NCBI GenBank assembly: GCA_012845835.1
Contig: JABAKD010000004.1
Coordinates: forward strand, 10,675,022 to 10,739,021
From: Undaria pinnatifida
Taxonomy: Eukaryota; Sar; Phaeophyceae; Laminariales; Alariaceae
DNA: 64,000 bases
Direction: 5' to 3'
Made by a program: the position numbers and the translations under genes
The notes under the pieces: model-generated
What the model saw: the letters and a program-made list of their open reading frames with translations, nothing else
The model's database searches: none
What the model was told of the DNA's origin: nothing
In this document: one piece after another, positions 24,654 to 37,600 of the stretch
How the letters are laid out: the number at the start of each line of letters is the position of its first letter
How positions within the stretch are numbered: position 1 is the stretch's first letter

Positions 24654-27600
24654 TATTTTCGTTGTCTCAGTCTTGCCCGTTTTGGACTTTGGACGCAATG
24701 AGGGGTTTCCGAATCATGTTTTGGATGCATGTATGCGGGACTAGGGGACACAATCCATATCAACCTGGGAAAGGATTTGGCACCACCGGCACCAATACAC
24801 GACAAGGCACATGAGTCCATAGAGGCAATGGGTCCCCTTCGAGCTGCGAGTATCCCGGGTTGTGCGAGGATCGGGGGGGGGGGGGACTTCGGGGCAGTAG
24901 AAATAACAGCATTTGCGTTCTTCTTGCATCGTTTCGTACGGCCTGCTGAGGAAGATACTGCGACCCGGAGGACGAGTTTATTGGTACATTTTACCAATAT
25001 CTTGACGGGCAGGCTCTGCATTTAATATTTTCATGAATGATTTGTACTGCTGTGGTACAGGGTTGTTCGCACGCCAAGGTGATACTCGAGCACCCGTACC
25101 TGGTATTAATAGTACGTACTGCTGTACAACACAGCGCAGAAACATTGTCGTTAAAGATTTTCAACAATTATTAGAATAATTGAGTCATCTCGTCATTTTC
25201 GTGCATACGTATGAGCCCACAGGTAGTACGCAGTACGCACTCAACCTCTTTGTGTGAGGGGAGTATCATACTCTGGATAGGCTCCTTGCATCGCATTCAT
25301 ACTTCGGGCATCAAGTTTATCACCCCCCCCCCCGATTTACAAGCAGGGGCAGAATCTATAGTCTGATCCGTGGGGCGAGTAAATCAATCGCCATTTTTTT
25401 CTTGCGTCTTCGCCCTTTTGCCCCAGGAGTCCCCTCAGCAGCAGCAGTTATAATAGCAGAAGCGGGCGGCAACAAGAAACTTGGACCTGGGAATGGAGGC
25501 ACTGACAGGAAGGTCCAGCCTTCTGCCGCCGTTATAATGATGTCGTGAACAGATCATTCTATAGCAACCAGTTTGCAAAAAGTACGCATACAGTCTACAG
25601 CAAGCAGCAATGATATATAGTGTATGGGGTACGCAAAGGAAAGGTTACCCGCATCTCCACACCTCTGAGCTTTTAGCAGGAACCCGGAACCAGCATCGCT
25701 GTTCACCCGCCTAGGTAGGTGGACTCCGATTAAAGTGTAAGAGACGGAAGCATAGGAGTATTACATGTTATATGGTGGCGTTCCCAGTTTCCGCATGCAT
25801 GCACGTCCTCTACATGTCGATAGAAAACCCGGTAGACATCCCCGGATTCCGCCCGACCAGACGTCACAGCTCCCCCCCCTCTTCCCCGCAGACCTGAAGA
25901 GGTTTTCGTTGGTTCACATCGTTTTTTTTGTTTTTAGGAACGACCGGTTGCACCCATATATCTCCACTACGGGCAAAGCGACTGGAAAGTATTTTAATCG
26001 GTCAACCCTGCAAGTGGCAGGACTGCTTCCAGCCCACTACTCCCTCTGCAAGCGGGGGCAGACGGTCCAGGCCGGGGCTATTGCTCAACGCAACGGGAAC
26101 ATACTCAGAACGCCTGAGTAAGGTTTTCTCCAAAACTCTCGTTTCGTGCATGCAATTTTGAGAAATAAAACCACGCGAAGATACGGCCGGTCGCAAGTGC
26201 ATGTAGTGATCAGTGATTGTGTTGGTTGGTAGGGGTATTCGATGTCTGCTGCTGACTGCGCTGCTTGTTGCCAAAACAATCACAAACACAACATACAGCC
26301 GTGCCCGTTTTTTCTGCTTGAGGCGTTTGAGCCATGAAACGGTTTCATGGCGTTTGGTACCGGGGCATCCCAAGAAGCGGATATCCACACCTCCCGCATA
26401 TCGATGTCCCTGAAGTTGGCACAAGCCGGGGGCCAGCATCGCTGTACACCTGGCCAGAGGCAGCATAGGTGGACCCACATCAAAGAAACAAGAGCAAAAG
26501 ATACAGATCGACACTACTAGTTTCGGTGCCGTTCCCAGGTCCCGCATACATGCCTACATGTCAGTCGGAAACCCGGGAGGGTATCCCAGGATCCCCTTTA
26601 CGGCACAAGTGGTTGTTCTCCATATATATCCTAGCCCGTGGTCACAAAACAAGCTCCAACAGTCACTCTGCAGCTGTAGAATACCCCAAAAAAGAGTATT
26701 AGTCTAGACTATACCCATGTGTTCTTCCAAAACCAACTGCAATCCAAGCGGTTTGAAGCAACAAGAACTCGAAAAAGGCAGTGGTTTGCTTCCGACAAAT
26801 CTCAGCCTGGCTTTAACGTGTTATTTGTCCTACTACTTGCAGCTGGTGTCCTGTCACGGGCTTGGTGAGCACATGCTTTCTTCAGAAGTAACTACAGTAC
26901 CGCGAGCCGCGACGAGGGAAGAAAATGCTGCACACTTCTCGCGATGACATTTAAGAAGGGCATGCAACGTCTCCATGGGAAGGGGGCGGGAGCGCCTGCT
27001 ATGCGACCCCGCCTTTAAGTTTCGAAGGGGGGAGGCTGAAGAAAGCAGGGCAACAATATTAGAAAAAATGGGCACAAAGAAAACCCTTGGGCTGCGTAGT
27101 CAGCGATGACGATGAAGCCAAACATAAGTTAATGATATGGACTATGGCGAAAAATTGTGCCTCGGCAGAAGAGCCCTACCGGGCCACACACCTCTGGGCG
27201 CGTTATGGCGGGAATTTCTTGTCACCTATGCAGTGCCAGTGAGTATGATCGTATTTCTCTGAAGCGGAGATCAAGGGGGCTTTGTTCGCGCTGGGTAGGA
27301 GTTTAAGTGAACACCTATGACTACTGCTGTTGCACTACTTCATTCAGTATATTTTCCCATTGTACGCTGTATCTGGGCGCTGCCGCCAAAATAATCATCT
27401 ACATGTACACCTACCTAGTGTAAGCAAGGCTAAACTATCTTGATCATAGGCCCCTCTACAATAATATAGTACCAACCGCCGCAGGGCATATTTCACCAAA
27501 ACTGACGAACACGATCCCGCTGCATTCTGAGCGTTGATACAAAATTAAGTAATTCCAACACGGCTTCTCACATTCGGACGCACTGCTCCACTGCATGAAA

Positions 27601-28914
27601 CACGCCAGTATAATAGAGGCCTACGCCAAAACTTGACCAATTGAACAATAGCGCAAGTCTTGCCCACGAAATTGAATTGGAGTCAGGCAGGAGAAGTTGT
27701 CGCTACTAGGAAGTCGGGTGAAGTAGGATGTTTTTCGATTAACTGGGGGTCGTAAATTTGCGTTGGTTAGTTTGTATAATTTGGAGTATAGCTTATTATG
27801 TGAACGTGAATCTCGGTCGGCGGTCGTAAAGCGTCGGTCGCGGTTATGCAGTCTGCTTCAGTCAGCTTGAAAGGGGTCCGTTTACGTTAAGGTGCCGTGA
27901 CGCGTGTTGCGATATAAAGGTAGTACTTTCCGGCTGAACTGTTTTCTGAATGACGGGCGCCTTGACGTAAGTTCGTCGGGAAATTCGTTCATTTTTAAAA
28001 CCAACTTTCGTTGTGCTCCTAGGCCATGGTATTTTCCGTTCCGGTAGAGTACTTTCGGTTTTTTCCGGAAGCATGTTTTGGATGTACATGAAATAATAGA
28101 CAAAATAGTATATATAATTATGTACTCAGTATATAATAATGCATATAATAATGTATATATTATAGGTATAGAGATCCTCACGCGAAGAGCCCCAGAAAAA
28201 AAATGGTGCACCTGAATCGTAGCACGCCCTGTGTAGCTATTAAACTCGCCTTCGCTTGAGTAGTATTAACAGTATAAGTGACATACCAGGTAAGCATTAA
28301 AAAAGTCTAATACCAGCCACCGATAAAGCACTGAAGGCCTCGACGCCGCTCACAGGCAAAACACGTATGCGGTAATCGAGCCAACTAGAAAAAAACACCA
28401 GCATAACTCTTGGTCGCCAAGTGTATTAGAAGTCCCCAGACGCGTGCCATCATCGGGCAATTTAGCAAAACTCGTTCGAGTTAAAAGTTCGCCTTCATAG
28501 GATTGTGATAATTTTGGTACCCAATACCTGCTACCGGTACCCAACCCGTACAACGTTGCACACATCGAACAGATCACGATAGACACAATCTGGGTCCTCT
28601 ACTTGCCTCTGTGAAATGAGGTGCACGAGTAGCATCATACATATCCCACCCATCAAGCGTTGTGCGCAAGCATCGCACGGATCCCACCGGCGAAAGCACG
28701 ATCTAGATCGTGCAGATACTGCAAATCAGGGATATAGCCGCCCCTAAACACCAAGAACAATGAACTTGGGAAAATGATCTGATCTGTCTCATGTTTTTTA
28801 TTTTTACGCTCTGTGAAGTGCTAACCCTACCACTACGTGTGCTGCAAAATTGAAAAGCACACTAAATCCAAGCAATGTGTTTCCCAAACGTGAGTGAACT
28901 TCTAAAGGCGTTAA
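24654..28914. other. Intergenic region with duplicated segment
   Basis: Between the start of the mTERF gene and the stop of the DUF1415 gene. A direct repeat of about 170 bp (25690-25860 and 26433-26600; shared CCAGCATCGCTGT, GTTCCCAG, CCGCAT, ACATG, AAACCCGG) lies here, plus an AT-rich patch at 28085-28165. One exon-like segment is listed separately. Nothing else coding was convincing. Confidence 0.5.
25938..26117 (+). CDS. Candidate isolated exon, unrecognised
   Basis: A strong polypyrimidine tract and AG precede 25938, and a consensus donor (GTAAGG) follows 26117. The 59 complete codons between read as ordinary protein (NDRLHPYISTTGKATGKYFN, then LQVAGLLPAHYSL and QAGAIAQRNGNIL). Phase in and out are both 2. 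I found no partner exons and no family match, so this may be a lone remnant or chance. Confidence 0.25.
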
Positions 28915-31568
28915 TCAGTCATTGCCTGCGGATATGCTCGCTAAAATGCGGTCCACCGCGTCGCTAAACCCGTTAAACCCGCCCGGCGTCAACGGCACCC
29001 CGCTCGACATCCTTTTCACCAGCATGCTGGCTACGTCCCTCAGATCTTTGTCCGCTATCCCCGCAGAGGAGCTTGCCACAGGAGCAGCGGGACAGACCCC
29101 AGGCGCCGAAGGCGCCGCAGGCGCCGCAGCTGCCGCAGCCGAGGATGTCGGCACCCCCCCCCCTGCCTCCGTCGCCGACGCAACATTGCCGGAGAAGCCT
29201 TTGTCGAATGACGTGGGCATAGACCCCGCCGCTGCTGTCAGGGATTCTCTGGCCCCGCTCCTCTCCACCGCAGAAACTTCACCGTTTCCGGCGGCAGTCG
29301 GTGAACTGATAGTGCTTGGGACGGTGTCAGTCGGTGCATTGACAGTGCTTGGGACGGTGTCAGTCGGTGCACTGATAGTGCTTGGGACGGCGGCAGTCGG
29401 CGTGGAGGGCGCTAGCGGTTCGGGTGGTGTCGTCGGACCGTCCACACCTTGCAGTTTTCGTGCCGTCTCGTAGTAGTCGATGCGCTTGCGGTCGACCTGA
29501 GAAATAGTGAGGGGGAGAGGGAGGGAGGTAGGGAGGGGTAAGTCATGAGGGGCGACTGGGCATGTACATTAAAGAAGCGTATAATGTTCCACAGACGTTG
29601 ACTCAACGTCGTAACGTTTTTTTCAGCTGTTTAAAATCCGTGCCTTACTGCAACATGACCCCACAACTATTCCACGCAACCGTTGTCCCCAACATTGTGC
29701 CAAACACGTGGGTACAGTTTCAATGGGCCACAGACCAAAAACAACACTCCCCAAATGCCGAATAGGCAGAGATCAAGAAACTCCTTGCCGTGCCGCAATG
29801 GTTGGCGGAAGATACACCGAAATCGTCATTTTCGTTGTTGTCACTGTTCGTACCTCCCTAAGGAGTCAACAACGATAAACAAGACTGCGTGTCACGGGTC
29901 TCGGTTCGCAACCGGTTGAAGGTTTGGCGTCAGCCCCGAAATAGAAACGCGTCCGTACATTTGTTGGACGCCCCATTTTTTTACTTCTTATTACAAGGCG
30001 AAGGTAGCCACCCATCCCCTACCTCACGTGTTTGCGGTAGCGGTTCTAGGCCACGGCTTTAACGTGAGCTCGTTTTGCGGCATCACCTAAAGGTTATCAC
30101 TCAAATGTGTGGCAACAGCAACACGCATCCTGTGTAATGGTAAATCTCACCTTCTTGCCCTCTAGCCCTCCCCAGTCTCGCTGCTCCAGCATTTTCTGGA
30201 GTTCGCCGGCCCCCACCTCGGTCAGCACCTCTTCGTTTTGCTTGTAGACTAGCCCCGTGGGGATAGACTTTTGCGCCAGGCGCACCTGCGTGTGGTGCCG
30301 AAAAAAATAAAAGAAGCTATTACACCGATGACAATGGGAGGCCGATAGTTTCGCCAAAAAGTTTGCAAAGTTTTTTGGGGGGTATTTGCTGAAAGATTCC
30401 AGGGACCGTCGCTATGGGGGAATTTTTTTTGTTTTTTTTTTTGCTCTGTTTTGGGTCATGGGGTCCAACAGGTCAATTTGTCTATTTTGCAAGCCTTGAT
30501 CAACACTGCCCACCAAACACGATTGACCTTCGATCTCGAGATAGCGACAACCCATGGTCACCCCTCTTCGTTCCGGACAAGGCCACATTAGTGTAGGTGA
30601 CAGCGATGAAGAGTCCATCTCGATCCTTGCCCTAGGGCGTGAGAGGTTGCTTGTGCTGTCCTGTGGTCTTCCGTGAAATCCTCTCAAAACTCTATTTTTC
30701 GCCCGTTGGGAGACGATAGAGAGCGCTTTGTCTCAGTTTTCTACACACTAGCCGCCAAGTGTGTTTGTAACAGAAGCCTGATCGGCGCCCGCCACAAATC
30801 ACCGGCCGTAGATTGAGCTCTGTACACCAAGGGGGAGTCGGAGCCCCTAACAAGCTCGCCACGTTCAGAGTCACGACGCTGTCGTTGTTTTCGTCGAACG
30901 AAGAGTGTGAAGAACACGAAATTGCGCCGCTTCTAATCCAAGATCTGCTTGAGAATTTCTCAGGTGTTGGCCAAGATCGCCGCGAGAAATCGTTTTTTTT
31001 CCGTAATTCTGGAAAGATTAAAAAAACAATTCTACCAAATTGGGTCCATAGGCGACCGTTAGTTTGACTGGGATCTTCATTTAAACTTTTGGCCTTCCAT
31101 TGTCACCGGTCTTAATATAACTTACCTATGGACAAGTGGGTGCGGTGGAAAAAGAGCGAAAACAGCTGTTACATGCCGTGAGATCGTGACCGCCCCCCCG
31201 ATGAAAAACGACGCACACACGAAATGTGATCGGCTGACAACGAAGAATATGACGACAACGAAAACACCAACCCTCACACGACGAACAACATCAACAGCAA
31301 CCACACCATACCAACACCCACAACTCCATCAACAAAAACACCGATACCAGCACCAACACCGACACCAACACCAGCAATAATAACAGCAACAGCAAAAGCG
31401 ACAGCACCAACACCAACACCAACAGCAACAGCATCAGCAACAGCGACAGCAACAGCGACAGCAACAGCAACACCGACACCGACACCGACACCAACACCAA
31501 CACCAACACCAACACCAACAACACCACCAACAACACCACTACCATCACCACCACCAAAAACACTACAA

Positions 31569-31603
<35 letters not shown>

Positions 31604-34600
31604 CCGACACCGACACCGACACCAACACCAACACCAACACCAGCACCAACAACAACACCACCACCAAAACCACCACCACCACCACCACCACCATCAACAA
31701 CAACAACACCCGACGCCACCACCACCACCAACCACAACCCCAGCATCAACACAATCACCAACACCACCACCAGTGCCAACCCTATCACCATCAAAAGCAA
31801 CGACAACAGCATCATCAGAACCAACACCCCAACCACCAACCCCACCCCCAACGCGAACACCACCAACAACAACAACTAGAACAAGAACAATACCAAGAAC
31901 GATAACAAGAATAACAACGGTACTACTATCACGCCACCCGCCGAATAATATCCCACCTGGTTAGTTCTGAGGATGTTGATCATCGGGAACGGAGACCGGC
32001 GCGCGAAATTCGCCGCATCTCCGCTACCAATGCGGTCTCGCCCATCCCTGCAGCAAGCAACACAACAGCACAACACAACCAGCAAAACCGAGCAGCGGCC
32101 AGAAAGAAGCGGCGACGCTCAGCACAAGCGGTTTGCATGCCTCTGGAACGCTCGAGGTACCAAACCTGTTCGTCTGGTTTTAGTAAGCACCGGGATTTGT
32201 TACTTCTGGATACCAATGCTTAGTTTTGGTGCCTAATTGCGTGCCCTTGCACCACGGAAGAAAGGATCGACCAAACACTACGGCTATGATTTGGTTGGAC
32301 TTAATTCACGCCTACAGCAGTCATTCCCCCATTCGCCGGAGGATTAAAACGGAAAAACGGAGAAAAAAATGGGTAGGGGAAGTAGACCAACCAACTGAGT
32401 TGAAGTCGTTCTCGATATAAAACACAGCACGAGCCTTTAACGCAGTTCGTAGTCAAGACGCAAAAACGCAAAGGTCCGTACATTACCCCACGCACCCACA
32501 GTAGTTCTGGCAATTACAATACCTAGCCAGGAAACACCTAGCCAGGAAACAACTAATCGGAGGCTTTAAGTGAACCAAGACACACAATCAGTCCTACCAA
32601 AACGCATGCTACGGTAGGGAAGCAAGTGCCTATATAAGTATGTTGTGGACTCGTGCTGGGATTACCCCTTTTTTACGATTCTCCGCCACGACGGGGGGAG
32701 AGCGAACCGTCCCAGTGAGGGCGTCTTCCCCCACCGCCCGCTTCTCGGGCTTGCAGACAAGAACATAGTGTCCACCACCACCACGTACATCTTATTTGCT
32801 CAGGCAGTCAGATATTGAATGTTTGGATTTCGTTCTTGCGTCACTCCCCTAGGCACTTCCCGGAGGGGAACCTTGTATGTTACGAATCCTCACCCGATGA
32901 TTTCTAAGGCCACACAAACATTGACTTAAACAAAAAAATGAAAGGGCAAACTGTGGGATAGTAGTCCCGAAGCAGGTAGATCTACCTATTCGTTCAGTTC
33001 GGGGTGTGGAGACACACCGAGGCGGGGTTGTGTGGCGTTACCACGCTCTCGGGAGTCAGCAACGAGACGCAATCTCAGAGAGCCCTTCAGCCGAGGATAC
33101 AGACAGGGAAGGTCTTGAAGAATTATAGTGACAACGAGGCGGTGCGGTCTAGGGGATAAGACCTGGTATCCACAAAACCCGACGAGAGATCTCATGATAT
33201 TAAGCTATACAACGAATAAGATTACGAAGCACAAATGGGGTTCGATTTGAAGGATGTTGAAGGATGTTGACTAGTTCCTTACGCGAGGAGCCTAGCCAGT
33301 CACGGATTTCTTTGCCAAAAAGCGCTACCTCTACCGAAGCACACGTCCAAACACCCACCTGAATGCGTACTGGGGGTGGAAGAAGACGAGCTGGATATCG
33401 TCCTCCAAATGGAGGGCTTCCAGCGGCTGGGTCAGCCTGCAGCACCGCCAAGAGGGAAGGGCTGTGAGTTGGTTTACCTCCACGGCTTGTTATTGTAGCT
33501 GTGGGCGCATGCTACTATTGGTGCCCAGCTTTTTCCCCTGTAAGGTTCTTGGCTTGAGGAGTTCCATACCCCACCCACAAATTGTTCTTGATAGCAATGC
33601 AAGCGAAACCCGGTGACAGTACCTTGGCTTACAGTAGGTATGCAAAACAAAAAAACGTTTTTTTTTAATAATATTTCCGCGATTTCCGCGATTTGGGTTG
33701 GAGTCCCGAAGTTCATAACAACAAAAAAAATCGCCATAAAAGTGCTACCTATTTATCGTAGCACGGGTCTGGGTGGCGAAGCGAAGTAAGCCTCGTCTTT
33801 CGAAAAAAAAAGACACGCACCTCGGGCCAGAAACGCGTCAGTCAGATGCAAAAACGCATTACTCCCGCAAGAGTACCTGGCGTTACTAATTACAATACCT
33901 AATAGCCAACTAACAACGAGCCGGCGACTTAGAATCAGCCAACTCCCAGCCTAATTGCGATACCTAGCTAGCTAACTAATAACTAGCCGGCGAGTTAGAA
34001 TCAGCCAACTCCCAGCCTAATTGCAATACCTAGCTAGCCAACAAATAACTAGTCGGCGACTTGTAGTCAGGGAACTCCCAGCCCTAGGAACGGGAGTACA
34101 ATACGGGTCTCCCAATATAAGGCGGTCTGAATAAGGCGCATCCCTGTACAAGTCGGTCAAAATCGCTTGGCACGACTGAGGAATTGCACTCCTAACCTGG
34201 AGTGAATAAGGCGGGTTCCCCCAATAAGGCGGGGTCACATCGCTCTCGCACAATACCGCCTACATGGAGGAGCCCTAGTGTACATACATACAGAGCATGC
34301 TCCCGTTAACCCTTTGGGGGAAAAAAAAGAACGCATTCAAAGTAACTGAGATATGCGGCCTTATCCACCGTCTAGGGTGAGCGCTCAGCAGGATGTGTAC
34401 GCACTACGATGCCGCCTTCCTGTGGTACAACTTCTTGAATTGCACTTCGAAACACGAACTGCTAACCTCTTACGCCAGTCGCCCAATATACTTCGTGTGG
34501 TCTATGCTGAAACGTTCAATTTATTTCGTCAGTATTTTGATCATATGTTTCCTTCTGAAGTTTTTGGGGGGTCCATGTATGGCGACCGAAAATGCACAGG

Positions 34601-37600
34601 GGGGGGGGGGGGGGGGCGATCTTAAGAAGAGCCCCGAGAGGTCGTGCAGCAGTTCCATCAAGCTGTAAATACGCGCGTGTTGCATAGCTCCTGACTTTTC
34701 AGTCCGGGGAAATTTCTTACCTATGAACTACTGCAATCGTCGTTAGTTTTGGGCATGCCTTATGAGGTCTCAAGAGGGCTTAACACCGTCAGGACTGCAC
34801 GCCTGCTTTGAGGAAAAATCTACATGGAGCTAGTGTGGAATGTTTTTTGCAGTAGTAGAACAGCTAACCCGTCTGGGACCCATATATAGCGGCTGAAAAC
34901 ATAACGTTCAAAAATAACGACGAGCGAGGTTGAATCAACATGCATCGCTTGACCAAAGTGCAAACGCAAATGAGTGATCTATTGTGCTACTAACCCTTTT
35001 GAGACTTTAGAGCTAGAAACTGACCAACACACATGACGATTACGGCATCAGGTAAAGCAAAGCAACGCGAGCCGCTACGACGGAGGATGGTGTTTTTAAC
35101 GCCGGACCGATGCAAGCAACATCCGTGTAGCTTGCACTCTCACACGCTGCAAGATCGCACTATGCATTATACGACCGTACTCTTTAGTTGTGGTATCGCT
35201 TGTGTGGCTCCCACAAGGAATTATGGTCTCATTTAAGGGCTCGCTTGCTCACGTCTGCCCAATAACTTCGAATGCCTCGGCGTTGTTCAGCGAGAACTCG
35301 GGCGTGATGAGGAGGGTGGTACTCAGGGTCCGCTCGTTCTTCTCCGATACGAGGAGCTCCACCTTCGAACAAGGACAGAAAAAATACGCAGGGCGGCACA
35401 AAGAACGTGTCGAGGTTAACTAAACCCACCTTTTGGGAACAAAACAACTTCAAACTAGCGTAGGTTGACTTTGGCAGTGGACCACGACTTCGGACCAACA
35501 GGGCGGGCGGGGCGCGGTACGAAGGGCGAGTCAAGGGCAACTCCTCTGGAACTGCCTGCACACACGTTTTTGAGGAAGGAAGACTGCTTGGGACTAGTGT
35601 ACGATGATTTTGGCAGCAGAACAAACATAAAGAGTTGAAAAGAAAAAAACAAGCACGCTACGATAGAGGTCCACCATTTAATTTCTGAGGTTCCTCGCTC
35701 GAGAGGTCTCTACAGTACCTTGCTCTTATTCCGAAAACTGATTTGGGAGGAAAAATGAAAGCGTTTACAGTATACCCGATCAACGACAACAATCCCATTG
35801 CCTAGGTATTCCGCGAAAAAAATATTTACAGCCGCAAAAATCAAAAACGAAAATTCCAACGATTTTTGGTCAACCCCTTTAGAGCCCCAAAATATCTCCC
35901 TACTACACAAATTTCAAGTAACTTGTCCCCGAAAACGGGCTTCCAGGTGTGAACGCGATAAGAGCTCTCGCAATTCTGAGAAAGTTTCAGCCAAAAAGTG
36001 CTACCTGTATCGTAGCACGCGTCGAAATCGGACGCGGTGTAGCACAAAGGACAAGCAAGGATAGCCCCATTCGAACTGCAACTACGTTTTAAGAACGAGC
36101 TGCTTGGCATTAGGATATGCTGACTTTTGCAGCTGTTTTTTTTCTTTTTATACCAACTTTCTCAGCACTGCAACTTTGGTATAACTTTTGATCACATCTT
36201 CAACAATGAATTGAAAGGCGCGGTTAAGAAGGATTCAATAGATACTTCAAAACAAGTCATTGTGAACACGTTGCAACGTTTTTTCAACGCTTTTTTTATC
36301 ATTCGAAAAAGTATCCCATTCAATTTCCACGCAGCTCGTCCTTCCCCCCCCCCTCCAAATGTTTCAGTTGTTAAAGGTTGTTAGAGCGCTAAAAATGACC
36401 CCATTTATATTCCGCGAGGTTTACTCCTTAAAACACGTGTGATAAGAGTAGTACGGTAGTAAAATATAGAATCGTCCCGTGTCAAAGGAACAATGCTACT
36501 CCTACTGATAAAACATGGAGGGACAGGTTGCCATATTGTAACGCGCCGGAACCAAAGCTTGAGCTTCACGCGCCAGACACTCAAACCCTCCCAAAAAATC
36601 CCTCGAAGGATCAACGCAAAGCAACGTTTTCCCGGTATGTTGAAGGTCGTTTGAAGGTCACTTTTGCGTATGTTCCGCGATTTTTCGCCGGATCCCGCGC
36701 GTACTGTACGCGAAGGGTCGAACGATAAGCCGCATAAAACACCTTCTCGTTCGACTTCTGTATACCGGTATACCGCAGCCTCAAGACTCGAAACCCATGC
36801 CATCTTCGACCCACCCCGTGCTAGTATCCCCTGAAGATGGACTCCGCGGTAGTCCAAGCCTACCCCGACCCTCCCCCTTACATACCTTGGGCTCGAAAGT
36901 GAAAACCTAACCCCGCTTTGACCTTCGACCTACCTCTTGCCAGTACTCTCTGTATATGGACTCCGCGGTAGTCTCCCGAGTCACGGGGTAGCGAACATGT
37001 CCGATAGGGAGACCGGCCCGAGATGCGTCCACGCTGAACGGGCACACACCCATGCCTGTGATGACTGCAACGGCAGGGGATAAGGCAAGCGTGCATCGAG
37101 GTAGGGGTAGAGGTAGGGTCAGCTGAGGGCTAGGGGCTTCGATGACGCGATGCTGTTTGGAAAACGCTCTGAGCAACTGGAGTTTTGGGTAGGCTTAGTT
37201 ACGTTTAAGTACGGTTAGTTCTATGTGGAGGCAGGCCGAGAGGCGTCTACCCTGAAAGGGCACACACATTCATGCCCGTGATCACGGTCGATACGGCAAA
37301 GAGTTAGGGCTAAGTAGCTGGCAGAGCATTCGGCAGAAATGAGCTCCGCTCATGTTAAGGTCAGGACTGAGTAGGGCTATGTCCATTAGCATGTCACAGC
37401 GCCCGATAAGGCAAGCGTAAATTAGGGTAGGGGTCAGGGGCTAAGGTAAGGGTACCCCGTCCAATGAGGCGGTCCTGTCACGAAATCGATCTGAGCAACC
37501 GGACACTGTTTCAGGCTAGGGCCTAGGATAGGTTTTATTGTCCTCTCACCCGCCTCCACCCAATCCTTGGTGAGCTCCGTAACCTCCTCGTCTGAAGCCG

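Noticed and set aside
31291-31875. 194-codon Val/Leu-rich minus-strand frame
   Set aside because: Pure product of the ACC/ACA microsatellite in an intron.
33893-34090. CRISPR-like array
   Set aside because: Three long, adjacent, diverged repeats without spacers in a eukaryotic intron; a simple tandem repeat.
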